Origin: JBKQWK01 sp052139595 | GTDB lineage: Bacteria; Actinomycetota; Thermoleophilia; UBA2241 | Assembly: GCA_052139595.1 (NCBI GenBank) | Contig: JBKQWK010000248.1 | Location: forward strand, 1 to 9,462 | DNA: 9,462 nucleotides | Reading direction: 5' to 3' | Part shown: in pieces, positions 1 through 5,887 of the stretch | How positions within the stretch are numbered: the first letter of the stretch is position 1 | Layout: each line of letters opens with the position of its first letter | Position numbers and translations under genes: made by a program | The notes under the pieces: generated by a model | Told to the model about the DNA's origin: nothing | Seen by the model: the letters and a program-made list of their open reading frames with translations, nothing else | Databases searched by the model: none

Positions 1-81
1 GAAAAGCATCGCCGCCGGGTCCTCGCTCCCGGCCCTCAGCCGGCACTCAAGCGCGTCCGCGCCATCCGACGCCCGAGCCAT
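1..81 (-). CDS. Possible partial ORF at left edge (N-terminal 27 codons)
   Basis: An open frame on the minus strand starts with ATG at 81 and runs off the left edge after 27 codons. The translation begins MARASDGADALECRLRAG and continues with an acidic stretch ending in MLF. About 85 percent of its third codon positions are G or C, which suits this genome. An in-frame stop lies 30 bases upstream of the ATG, so no longer start exists. The ribosome binding site is weak (only GAGCG-like sequence upstream). It would be the next gene, 68 bases after the ammonium transporter and on the same strand. It does not resemble the start of GlnK/GlnB, the usual amt partner. I do not recognise it, and the open frame may be chance in GC-rich DNA. 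Confidence 0.28.
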   Translation of the reverse strand, partial: MARASDGADALECRLRAGSEDPAAMLF

Positions 82-149
82 TGGGCGCTCATGGCGCTCT
101 TTAGCGCCTCACGCCGGCGCGCTTCACTGAGCGCCAGTGTTTGGCATCC

Positions 150-1391
150 TCAGGCGAGATCGTAGGCCGCCTCGCCAAACTCGGCCTCATCGAGTCCCTT
201 GAGCTCAACCGAGTCAGGCACGCGGATTGAGCCGAAGAGGTTGAGGAACTTGAGAATCAGGAAGGTGACGACGAACGAGTAGGCCGCCGTAATCGCCACT
301 GCCAGCACCTGCCAGGCGAAGAACTTGGTACCGCCGGCAAGCAGACCGTTGGCGCCGGCCGGGTTGATGCTCTTGTAGGCAAAGACGCCAAGCAGGATGC
401 TGCCCAGAAGGCCGCCGACACCGTGCGCGGCCCACACGTCGAGGGCGTCGTCCCAGTCGAGCTTTCTTACCAAAAGCGAAGCGCCGTAGCAGACAGAACC
501 GGCGGCCAGGCCGACGATGAACGCTGCCCAGACGGGGATGTAGCCGGCCGCCGGGGTGACGCAGGCAAGGCCGGCGACAGCGCCGGTCAAGGCGCCGACG
601 AGACTCGGTTTACCGTCACGCCACCAGCTGATCGCCAGCCAGGTGCACATGCCGATCGAGCCGGCGACGTCGGTGTTGATCCAGGCCTGGGCGGCGATGC
701 CGTTAGCGCCCAGGGCGGAGCCGCCATTAAAGCCAAACCAGCCAAACCAGAGCAGGCCGGTGCCGAGGGCGACAAAGGCGACGTTGTGCGGCAGGCCGCG
801 TTCGCCGGGCAGAAACTTGCGCTTGCCGACGACGAACACCGAGGCCAGAGCAGCAAAGCCGGCGCTCACATGGACGACCATGCCACCGGCAAAGTCGAGC
901 ACGCCGTGCTTGGCAAGGAAGCCGCCGCCCCAGATCCAGTGCACGAAGGGGACGTAGACGAGCAGGCTCCAGAGGACGAGAAACCAGAGGTAGCTCTTGA
1001 ACTTGACGCGGTCGGCAAAGGCGCCGGTAACGAGAGCCGGGGTGATGATGGCAAACATCTCCTGGTAGACGAAGTGGGTGATACCGGGGATGTGCGGCGC
1101 CCACGGACCCGGTGTCTGGCCGACGTGATTAAGGGCAAACCAGTGGAAGTTGCCGATCACGCCGCCGAGGTTGCCTGAAAACGCCAGCGAGTAGCCGATG
1201 AACACCCAGAGGGTGGTCACCACTCCCATGCTGATGAACGACTGCATCATGATGGCAAGAAAGTTCTTGCGTCGCACGAGGCCGCCGTAGAAAAACGCCA
1301 ACCCTGGTGTCATCAGCATCACCAAGGCCGCGCAGATGAGGATGAACGCGGTATCGCCCGTGTCCGCCCTTGCCGCTAAGACTCCAAACAC
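150..1391 (-). CDS. amt: Ammonium transporter (Amt/AmtB family)
   Basis: Integral membrane channel that brings ammonium or ammonia across the inner membrane, normally as a trimer. The 413-residue length is typical, and the protein has about eleven hydrophobic segments. Landmarks: ALVMLMTPGLAFFYGGLVR near the N-terminus (residues 22-40); QEMFAIITPAL with the outer Phe-gate position near F113; HWIW at 151-154; DFAGGMVVHVSAG, where D166 and H174 match the family Asp and first pore histidine; WFGWFGFNGGS at 216-225; and AAHGVGG, where H323 matches the second pore histidine. The cytoplasmic tail contains GLDEAEFGEAAY, a variant of the GLD-x-x-x-HGE-x-AY motif contacted by PII proteins, with Phe in place of the usual His. 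Translation starts at GTG 1391, preceded by AGGAGG with 6 bases spacing. No glnK is visible next to it. Identity is firm; coupling to PII control is inferred. Confidence 0.96.
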   Translation of the reverse strand: MFGVLAARADTGDTAFILICAALVMLMTPGLAFFYGGLVRRKNFLAIMMQSFISMGVVTTLWVFIGYSLAFSGNLGGVIGNFHWFALNHVGQTPGPWAPHIPGITHFVYQEMFAIITPALVTGAFADRVKFKSYLWFLVLWSLLVYVPFVHWIWGGGFLAKHGVLDFAGGMVVHVSAGFAALASVFVVGKRKFLPGERGLPHNVAFVALGTGLLWFGWFGFNGGSALGANGIAAQAWINTDVAGSIGMCTWLAISWWRDGKPSLVGALTGAVAGLACVTPAAGYIPVWAAFIVGLAAGSVCYGASLLVRKLDWDDALDVWAAHGVGGLLGSILLGVFAYKSINPAGANGLLAGGTKFFAWQVLAVAITAAYSFVVTFLILKFLNLFGSIRVPDSVELKGLDEAEFGEAAYDLA

Positions 1392-1403
1392 GAGAGTCCT
1401 CCT
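1386..1403 (-). promoter_or_regulatory. Ribosome binding site deciding the GTG start of amt
   Basis: On the minus strand AGGAGG is followed by ACTCTC and then GTG at 1391. There is no better in-frame ATG nearby, and the product starting here has the normal Amt N-terminus. Confidence 0.75.
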
Positions 1404-1450
1404 GATGCGTGTTCACACCGTCGGTTTGCCCGCGCAGGAAGGTGATCACT

Positions 1451-1603
1451 ATGGCCTGGCTCCCCGAAAGCGTGAACGGTTCCGAGTGGCGGGGATCTGA
1501 CCTCAACCCGCGGCTCGCTTGGCGGTACTTTGCGCGCATCGTGAAAGGCGTGTCAAGCGGGGGAAGGGCGCTGACAGGCTCCCGGCGAGCGGCTCTCCGG
1601 TGA
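1451..1603 (+). CDS. Possible small ORF antisense to the amt leader
   Basis: A 50-codon frame begins with ATG at 1451 (MAWLPESVNGSEWRG at its start), ending with TGA at 1601-1603. AGGAAGG at 1436-1442 lies 8 bases upstream of the ATG, a good Shine-Dalgarno placement. About 75 percent of third positions are G or C, somewhat below the neighbouring genes. The frame overlaps the candidate amt promoter on the opposite strand, which argues against it. There are no recognisable motifs; the C-terminal third is Arg-rich. It may be a chance frame. Confidence 0.17.
   Translation: MAWLPESVNGSEWRGSDLNPRLAWRYFARIVKGVSSGGRALTGSRRAALR
1527..1556 (-). promoter_or_regulatory. Candidate sigma70-type promoter for amt
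   Basis: The minus strand shows a perfect TTGACA -35 box (1551-1556), then an 18-base spacer and CAAAGT (1527-1532), a 3 of 6 match to the -10 consensus. The predicted start near 1520 would give a leader of about 130 bases. No convincing sigma54 (GG-N10-GC) element was seen. Near the gene, short palindromes GTGATCAC (1442-1449) and GTGTTCACAC (1409-1418) could be operator half-sites, but neither is specific enough to name a regulator. Confidence 0.4.
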
Positions 1604-1642
1604 CTCACCAGCGACTGCCGAGGAGTTCACGACTGGCCAGGA

Positions 1643-2560
1643 TCAGCCGAGGATCAGGCGCTGCGGGTCGACCTCGTCGCGCAGCAGGCGCAACTCCTCG
1701 CGCGTCGGCGGCGCAGCCACCGTGCAGCGCCCGACGTCGAGCGTGAAGCCGGTGTTGTCGACGACCTGCTGAATGCTGACACCGGGGAAGACTTCGGCCA
1801 GGTACATCTGCTTGCTTTCAGCCTCGAACTTGAGTACGCCCAGGCCGGTGACAACGGCAAGAGGGCCGCCGCGGGCATAGCCGGCGCGGCGGCGCGAGTC
1901 GCCGCCGCTCAGCCAGCCGGGGCTGGTGATGTAGTCGAGCTTCTCGACGAACTTGCGCCGGCCGTGCTCCATGAAGACGATGAACCCGGCGGCCAGGGAG
2001 GCGGCGTCACAGGCTCCGCCGCTGCCGCTGAAGCGCACCGTGGGATGGTGGTAGTCACCGATGCAGGTCGAGTTCAAGTTGCCGTAGCGGTCAATTTGCG
2101 CGGCACCGAGAAAAGCGATCGTGTGCAGGTCAGGGTCGGCAATAATCGAAAAGGCTTCGACGAGCCCAGCGTTAACTGCTGCCCGGTCCATGACGCGCGG
2201 ATCGGCGACCGCCAGCGGCAGCTCGGCCAGCGAGGGGTCAATACCGCCGGTTTCGAAGAAGACCGTTGCGCCGGGCGCATGGACCCGTTTGGCGACGGCG
2301 GCGGCGAGCATCGCCACGCCGGTGCCGGCAAAGAGAATATCGCCGTTCTTGATGAAGCGGCCGGCGGCGATGGCCATCATCTCGCGCGCCGTATACTCCA
2401 GCGGTGCACCGTCTGCAGAGTCTGCAGCGTCCGTACCTTCTGTGTCTTCCGCGTCGGGTTGTGGCTTGTCTGAAGGTCGTGGCTCGTCCGTCACCTGCGG
2501 TGTCGGCTGCGGCACCGGCTGCGTCGGGCCGGCTGCGTCGGCGTCCTTGGCACACGTCAT
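1643..2560 (-). CDS. CoA-transferase subunit B (glutaconate CoA-transferase GctB type)
   Basis: Beta subunit of a class I (family I) CoA-transferase, which moves CoA between carboxylic acids through a glutamyl-CoA thioester. The domain begins around residue 54 (LEYTAREMMAIAAGRFI), followed by GDILFAGTGVAML, VFFETGG, GAAQIDRYGNLNST (152-165), GSGGACDAASLA (179-190) and KFVEKLDYITSPGWLSGG. E103 in the FFETGG stretch is the likely catalytic glutamate: its distance from the domain start matches Glu54 of Acidaminococcus GctB. Start is ATG 2560, preceded by GGAGGT with a 6-base gap; a longer frame to 2710 lies inside the A gene and is ignored. Residues 7-52 are a Pro/Asp/Thr-rich extension absent from typical 260-270 residue GctB proteins. 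Translation is probably coupled to the A gene 4 bases upstream. The substrate cannot be read from the sequence. Confidence 0.9.
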   Translation of the reverse strand: MTCAKDADAAGPTQPVPQPTPQVTDEPRPSDKPQPDAEDTEGTDAADSADGAPLEYTAREMMAIAAGRFIKNGDILFAGTGVAMLAAAVAKRVHAPGATVFFETGGIDPSLAELPLAVADPRVMDRAAVNAGLVEAFSIIADPDLHTIAFLGAAQIDRYGNLNSTCIGDYHHPTVRFSGSGGACDAASLAAGFIVFMEHGRRKFVEKLDYITSPGWLSGGDSRRRAGYARGGPLAVVTGLGVLKFEAESKQMYLAEVFPGVSIQQVVDNTGFTLDVGRCTVAAPPTREELRLLRDEVDPQRLILG

Positions 2561-2564
2561 CGGT

Positions 2565-3542
2565 CTACCTCCGATCCAGTCCCGGCGTGAAGCCGGCGAT
2601 GGTATTCGCCCGTATACGTGCCAGGGAGGCGCCGCCGACCTTGTCCAGGTAGTCGTCGCGGCCGGCTGGGCCGTAGACCCACTTGTCGAGGTAGGTGGCA
2701 AAGGAGGCATCGTCTTTTGCCAACCGTCGGTACTCGTTCAGGTGGGCAGCATCGTAGTCGTAGAAGCCGTGGCAGGCGGTCGGGTGGGCGCCGAAGGGCG
2801 TCTGTATGACGGCGTCGACGAGAAATGGCGGCAGCGAGTTCTGGTCGGGGTCGAGGCGCAGGTATGAGGCGGGGACGATCTCTTCGCAACTGACGATGAC
2901 GTGACGCGACGCTTTCGCTTGTTCAAGATCGGCGAAGGTCAGCCCCTTGATGCGCACGGTGCCGTCGTCGCCAACCTGCTGGGCATGGATGAGAGCCACG
3001 TCGGGATGCAGGGCCGGCAACAGGACGACATCGTCGTCGCCGTCGGCGAAGGGGTTGGCGATGACGAGGAGTTTGCGCGCCGGCACGCCGGCTTGCCGGC
3101 GTGTCTCAGCTGAGAAGCCAGATTGGTTGACGACATCGGTCTCGAGCCCCGACTTGCTGGGGATGAACGGCACGTGCAGGGAGCCGGCGAGAAAGCGCAA
3201 CGCCATCTGGTTATTGGTGTAGTCCTCGACCTCAAGAGTACCGGCCTCAACTGCCCGGCGAAAGCGGACGCAGGTGGGGGCGAATCGGCCGTTGCCGCCG
3301 TAGGCGATTTCGAGGCGGCGCACACAGCCGGCGCCAATCAGGATATCCAGGGCCTGCCCGTGCGAATGGCAGACCACGTGCAGATCGGTGATCCGCTGGC
3401 GCGCGATTTCATAGGCCAGCGCCATGGGGTTGCGGTTGATGGTGAAGCCGCCGAGGGCGATCTGAGCGCCCGGTGAAACGAACTGACGCACGGCTTCGGT
3501 GAGGGGCATGAGCTTACCGTTCAGGGCTGCTGAGCCGGCCAT
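2565..3542 (-). CDS. CoA-transferase subunit A (glutaconate CoA-transferase GctA type)
   Basis: Alpha subunit, partner of the B subunit just downstream. The protein is 325 residues from the chosen start, close to GctA (about 320). Visible features: MPLTEAVRQFVSPGAQIALGG leading to GGFTINRNPMALAYEIARQ (residues 31-49), the family glycine-rich GGF loop; HVVCHSHGQALDILIGAG; EVEDYTNNQMALRFLAG (104-120); VPFIPSKSGLETDVV; NPFADGDDDVVLLPALHPDVALIHAQ; and GAHPTACHGFYDYD (251-264), typical of A subunits with a long C-terminal region. The ATG at 3542 is preferred because AGGGAGG (3552-3558) sits 9 bases upstream. An ATG at 3551 is jammed against that site and one at 3509 lacks any. A frame extending to 3719 enters the divergent promoter region. 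Related IpdAB-type proteins are hydrolases rather than transferases; E103 in the B subunit favours transferase here. Confidence 0.9.
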   Translation of the reverse strand: MAGSAALNGKLMPLTEAVRQFVSPGAQIALGGFTINRNPMALAYEIARQRITDLHVVCHSHGQALDILIGAGCVRRLEIAYGGNGRFAPTCVRFRRAVEAGTLEVEDYTNNQMALRFLAGSLHVPFIPSKSGLETDVVNQSGFSAETRRQAGVPARKLLVIANPFADGDDDVVLLPALHPDVALIHAQQVGDDGTVRIKGLTFADLEQAKASRHVIVSCEEIVPASYLRLDPDQNSLPPFLVDAVIQTPFGAHPTACHGFYDYDAAHLNEYRRLAKDDASFATYLDKWVYGPAGRDDYLDKVGGASLARIRANTIAGFTPGLDRR

Positions 3543-3560
3543 GCGACACATCCTCCCTTG

Positions 3561-3577
3561 GCGGCGCCGGGCGCCAC
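3561..3577 (-). other. Short hairpin in the leader of the CoA-transferase A gene
   Basis: On the minus strand GTGGCGC, loop CCG, GCGCCGC forms a 7-pair stem with one G-T pair. It ends 2 bases before the AGGGAGG ribosome binding site (3552-3558), so it could affect ribosome access. It is short and GC-rich, so it could be chance. Confidence 0.3.
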
Positions 3578-3597
3578 CGTTGCAGTGTGCCGTGCTT

Positions 3598-3624
3598 TGG
3601 GGGTCTGCGCAGGCAAAACCCCCA
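3598..3624. promoter_or_regulatory. Inverted repeat in divergent intergenic region
   Basis: TGGGGGT (3598-3604) and ACCCCCA (3618-3624) are perfect inverted repeats separated by 13 bases that include the palindrome CTGCGCAG (3605-3612). It lies between the CoA-transferase and DUF3870 genes, inside the predicted leader of the CoA-transferase transcript. It could be an operator or an mRNA hairpin. No U-tract follows in either direction, so it is not a canonical terminator. Confidence 0.4.
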
Positions 3625-3710
3625 GGTGTGCGGCGTGATGAGCTGGGAGCGTATGACCGACTCGCGATCGGCGTACGGGCCGGTCGTGAGGCCATGCATG
3701 CAGCAGTGAC

Positions 3711-3741
3711 ATGATACACGGTGCTAGACTCAGTTCGTCAA
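3711..3741 (-). promoter_or_regulatory. Candidate promoter for the CoA-transferase genes
   Basis: The minus strand reads TTGACG (3736-3741, 5 of 6) and TATCAT (3711-3716, 5 of 6) with a 19-base spacer, which is longer than ideal. It would start transcription near 3705 and give a leader of about 160 bases carrying the 3598-3624 inverted repeat. A weaker rightward extended -10, TGCTAGACT (3722-3730), overlaps it and could serve the DUF3870 gene, so the two promoters would compete. Confidence 0.4.
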
Positions 3742-3770
3742 GCAACTCGCAGTATTGAGGGACGCAGGGA

Positions 3771-4124
3771 ATGGACACCTACCTCTTCTCGGGCTACGCG
3801 CGGCTGCCGCAGGACGTTTCGCACCAGCCGGTCTACGGTCGCGTCGGCGTCGTCGTGGAAGTCGACGCCGACGGACGCATCGTCAACGCGTCATCGACAC
3901 TTCTCATGGATCTTGCCCGCGACTTTTTCGCCCGGCTGCTCATCGGCCGCTCGGTGCTCAGCGAGCGGGGCGAGATCGAAGCGGTCCTGCGGCGTTGCTA
4001 TCTCGGTCACTCGCAGGGCGCCCTCATCTTCGCCTTGCGCAAGGTCTTCGAGGCGGTTGACCAGTCGCCGATCGCGGCTCGACCGCAGACCGATGTGGCG
4101 GCACCTGATGCATCCGCGACCTGA
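3771..4124 (+). CDS. DUF3870 domain-containing protein
   Basis: A 117-residue soluble protein whose first 95 residues match my memory of the DUF3870 family: LFSGYARLPQDVSHQPVYG at the N-terminus (residues 5-23), VGVVVEVDADGRIVNASSTLL in the middle, DLARDFFARLLIGRSV (47-62), then a conserved C-terminal block RRCYLGHSQGALIFALRKVFEAV (74-96). There is no signal peptide or membrane segment. The last 20 residues are low-complexity and unconserved. The start at ATG 3771 is preceded by GAGGGA with an 8-base gap. It is divergent from the CoA-transferase genes and shares their promoter region. From memory, DUF3870 genes often sit beside CoA-transferase, amidohydrolase or acyl-CoA metabolism genes, so an accessory or regulatory role there is plausible. 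The biochemical function is unknown. Confidence 0.85.
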   Translation: MDTYLFSGYARLPQDVSHQPVYGRVGVVVEVDADGRIVNASSTLLMDLARDFFARLLIGRSVLSERGEIEAVLRRCYLGHSQGALIFALRKVFEAVDQSPIAARPQTDVAAPDASAT

Positions 4125-4132
4125 TGCATCCG
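4103..4132 (+). repeat. 14-base tandem direct repeat at the DUF3870 stop
   Basis: ACCTGATGCATCCG occurs at 4103-4116 and again at 4119-4132, two bases apart (period 16). The second copy contains the TGA stop codon of the DUF3870 gene. It looks like a small local duplication that may have changed the end of the protein. Confidence 0.7.
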
Positions 4133-4188
4133 TGGTCTGACGGATCGTCAGCGGTGCGGCTCCGGCCGGCCGGCACGCGCGCTGCCAC

Positions 4189-4216
4189 TTGCATCATTTG
4201 TCAGTCGTTGTAGGAT
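4189..4216 (+). promoter_or_regulatory. Weak candidate promoter for the acyl-CoA dehydrogenase operon
   Basis: TTGCAT (4189-4194) and TAGGAT (4211-4216) are separated by 16 bases; they match the sigma70 consensus at 3 and 4 of 6 positions. If real, transcription would begin near 4223 and the hairpins at 4241-4261 and 4280-4312 would lie in the acd leader. No better candidate was found between the terminator and the gene. Confidence 0.22.
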
Positions 4217-4240
4217 TACGGAGCTGCATGCATGGCTAGC

Positions 4241-4261
4241 GGTCGGCACTCTCTGCCGGCC
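4241..4261 (+). other. Hairpin upstream of the terminator
   Basis: GGTCGGCA (4241-4248), a five-base loop CTCTC, and TGCCGGCC (4254-4261) form an 8-pair stem with one T-G pair. It lies 18 bases before the terminator stem, an arrangement seen in attenuator leaders as well as in ordinary 3' untranslated regions. Confidence 0.45.
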
Positions 4262-4279
4262 CACCGGAGCGGCCATACG

Positions 4280-4316
4280 CCCCCAGCGAGCGCGATGTCG
4301 CGTCCCTGGGGGTTTT
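4280..4316 (+). terminator. Rho-independent terminator (after DUF3870 or in acd leader)
   Basis: CCCCCAG (4280-4286) pairs with CTGGGGG (4306-4312). Inside, CGCG (4291-4294) pairs with CGCG (4299-4302) around an ATGT loop, and TTTT (4313-4316) follows directly. This is the most canonical terminator in the window. It lies 155 bases after the DUF3870 stop and 74 bases before the acyl-CoA dehydrogenase start. It most simply ends the DUF3870 transcript; the alternative is an attenuator of the downstream operon. Confidence 0.65.
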
Positions 4317-4389
4317 CGCGTCTCTGGGGTTTCTCGCGCTGACAGGCAGAGTGCCCGCCACTGGCGGACAAGCCACAAGGAGGAGCTTC

Positions 4390-5619
4390 ATGGATTTTCG
4401 CTACACCACCGAACAGGAGCTGTTTCGTCAGTCCGTGCGCGACTGGGCAACGAAGAATCTTGAGCCCAGGGCGCGAGCGATCGATGAGGCCGCCGACGGC
4501 ATTCCCGACGATATCGTGCAGGGGCTTACCGACCTTGGTGTCTTCGGCGTCACCATTCCCGAAGAGTTCGGCGGCTTTGCCGTGCCTGGCGAGGAACTCA
4601 TCTATGCCATGATCGCGGTGCACGAGATTGCGCGGGCCGATCTCAGCATGTCAACGCCGGTCTACACGCTGTTGACGATCGGCTGGTCGTACATCGTCAG
4701 CCTCTTTGGCACACAGCAGCTCAAAGAAGAGGTGCTGCCGGCCGCCGCCGCCGGTAAGGCGTTCGTCGGCATCAACACGACCGAGCCCGGCGGCGGGTCC
4801 GATCTGGCGGCCATCAAGACGACGGCTATCTGGGATGAGGCCAGGAAGGCCTTTATCCTCAACGGCGAGAAAGCTTATGTCTCCGGGCCCAAGGAGTGCG
4901 AGAAGCTTGGCGCGCCCAGCGGTCACTGCTCCCTGGTCAAAACCGACCCGCAGGCGAGTTACCGTGGCATGACATTCATGTGGATTCCCGCCCACCTGCC
5001 CGGCGTCTCCTACGTCACGTATGAGGATATGGGTCGTATGGGTCTCTCGACCGGCGGCTGGCTCTACAAGGACGTCGAGTTGCCGGCTCACTACGTTCTC
5101 GGCACGGTTGGCGAAGGTTTCTTTAACGTCATGCACGGCTTCAACTGCGCTCGCGTACTTGTGGCCGCGGCCTGTCTGGGTGGCGCCGAGCGGGCGCTCG
5201 AGATCAGCTCCGAGTACGCCAGTCAGCGGCAGGCGTTTGGCAAGCCGCTGATCAAGAACGAGGCGATCAGCTTCGAGATGGTCAACGACTGGATGCAGCT
5301 CGACATGCTGAAGCTCAACCTGCTGCGCGGCGCCTGGATGATCGGTAAAGAAAGTCGCGAGCCAGGCAGTTTCTCGCGCCAGGACATCAACAAGGTCATT
5401 TCGACCTGCAAGTGCCTGTCGCCGACGCTTGGCCACGACATTGCCCGCCATGGCATGTCTTACCATGGCGCCTTCGGGTACACGAAGGAGACGCCGCTGG
5501 AGATGCTGCTGCGCGGCGTCATGAGCTATGAAGTCGGCGCCGAAGGCGGGTTGAACATCATGCGTGGCATCATCGCGCGCGATCTCTGGGGCGATCCCGC
5601 CAACCCGTTCAAGGACTGA
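4390..5619 (+). CDS. Acyl-CoA dehydrogenase (FAD-dependent)
   Basis: A 409-residue flavoprotein that introduces (or removes) the alpha-beta double bond of an acyl-CoA and passes electrons to an electron-transfer flavoprotein. The three-domain order is clear: helical N-terminal domain (MDFRYTTEQELFRQSVRDWA), beta domain with INTTEPGGGSD (128-138) and GEKAYVSGPKE (159-169), and C-terminal helical domain with RQAFGKPLIKNEAISFEM (280-297) and GAFGYTKETPLEMLLRG (360-376). The usual YEGT-x-E-I motif is replaced by SYEVGAEGGLNIMRGIIAR; aligned from the C-terminal side, E385 in AEGG takes the catalytic-base position. ATG 4390 is chosen for its AAGGAGGAG binding site; the longer frame starts at a GTG without one. 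First gene of the probable acd-fixCXAB block. Chain length or ring specificity cannot be told. Confidence 0.93.
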   Translation: MDFRYTTEQELFRQSVRDWATKNLEPRARAIDEAADGIPDDIVQGLTDLGVFGVTIPEEFGGFAVPGEELIYAMIAVHEIARADLSMSTPVYTLLTIGWSYIVSLFGTQQLKEEVLPAAAAGKAFVGINTTEPGGGSDLAAIKTTAIWDEARKAFILNGEKAYVSGPKECEKLGAPSGHCSLVKTDPQASYRGMTFMWIPAHLPGVSYVTYEDMGRMGLSTGGWLYKDVELPAHYVLGTVGEGFFNVMHGFNCARVLVAAACLGGAERALEISSEYASQRQAFGKPLIKNEAISFEMVNDWMQLDMLKLNLLRGAWMIGKESREPGSFSRQDINKVISTCKCLSPTLGHDIARHGMSYHGAFGYTKETPLEMLLRGVMSYEVGAEGGLNIMRGIIARDLWGDPANPFKD

Positions 5620-5690
5620 CGGACGGGGCCAATCGCCGTGGGGCACGATTGTGGAGAGCCGCATGGGTGCCGGCCGAGCGACGTGGCTGT

Positions 5691-5724
5691 TGGCCGCGCC
5701 CCAGCGGTAGCGCCGGCGCGGCCA
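5691..5724 (+). other. Strong hairpin downstream of acd
   Basis: TGGCCGCGCC (5691-5700) and GGCGCGGCCA (5715-5724) are perfect inverted repeats of 10 bases with a 14-base loop. It lies 72 bases after the acd stop. No U-tract follows. It could be a terminator of the U-less type or an mRNA stability or processing element. Confidence 0.55.
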
Positions 5725-5783
5725 TCGTCTGAGTTCACGAGGCGAGTGACGCGGGTCGGTGTCCGCCGCGCCATTCTCGTGAG

Positions 5784-5821
5784 GCCTGCCGGCCGCCGCG
5801 CTCCGGCGGCGGCCGGCAGGC
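5784..5821 (+). other. Very strong 16-pair hairpin between acd and fixC
   Basis: GCCTGCCGGCCGCCGC (5784-5799) pairs perfectly with GCGGCGGCCGGCAGGC (5806-5821) around a six-base loop. It is the longest perfect stem in the window and ends 66 bases before the fixC start. No U-tract follows. A U-less (I-shaped) terminator, a processing boundary or a mobile palindrome are all possible. Confidence 0.6.
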
Positions 5822-5887
5822 GCCCCCGTGTTCATCGGCGGCCACGTCGAGGCCGTCGACCAGCCAACTCCGACCGGAGGAGCTGAC

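Noticed and set aside
1..165. Plus-strand open frame entering from the left edge and ending at 165
   Set aside because: It translates to an Arg/Ser/Ala-rich sequence without motifs and would overlap the end of amt; probably noncoding.
423..1178. Plus-strand open frame of 251 codons opposite amt
   Set aside because: Antisense shadow of a clear transporter gene; the translation is Gly/Asp/Ala-rich with no motifs.
3543..3719. N-terminal extension of the CoA-transferase A subunit up to 3719
   Set aside because: The extra residues do not look like the family, and the ribosome binding site at 3552-3558 points to ATG 3542.
3615..4316. Shared 12-base inverted match (CCTGGGGGTTTT at 4305-4316 and its complement at 3615-3626) flanking the DUF3870 gene, like ends of a small mobile element
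   Set aside because: A 12-base match is expected by chance in a window this size, there is no transposase or target-site duplication, and the 4305-4316 copy is explained by the terminator stem and its T-run.
5638..5886. Possible small gene of 82 codons between acd and fixC
   Set aside because: Arg/Pro/Ala-rich translation, no ribosome binding site at its start, and the segment is dominated by the two hairpins.
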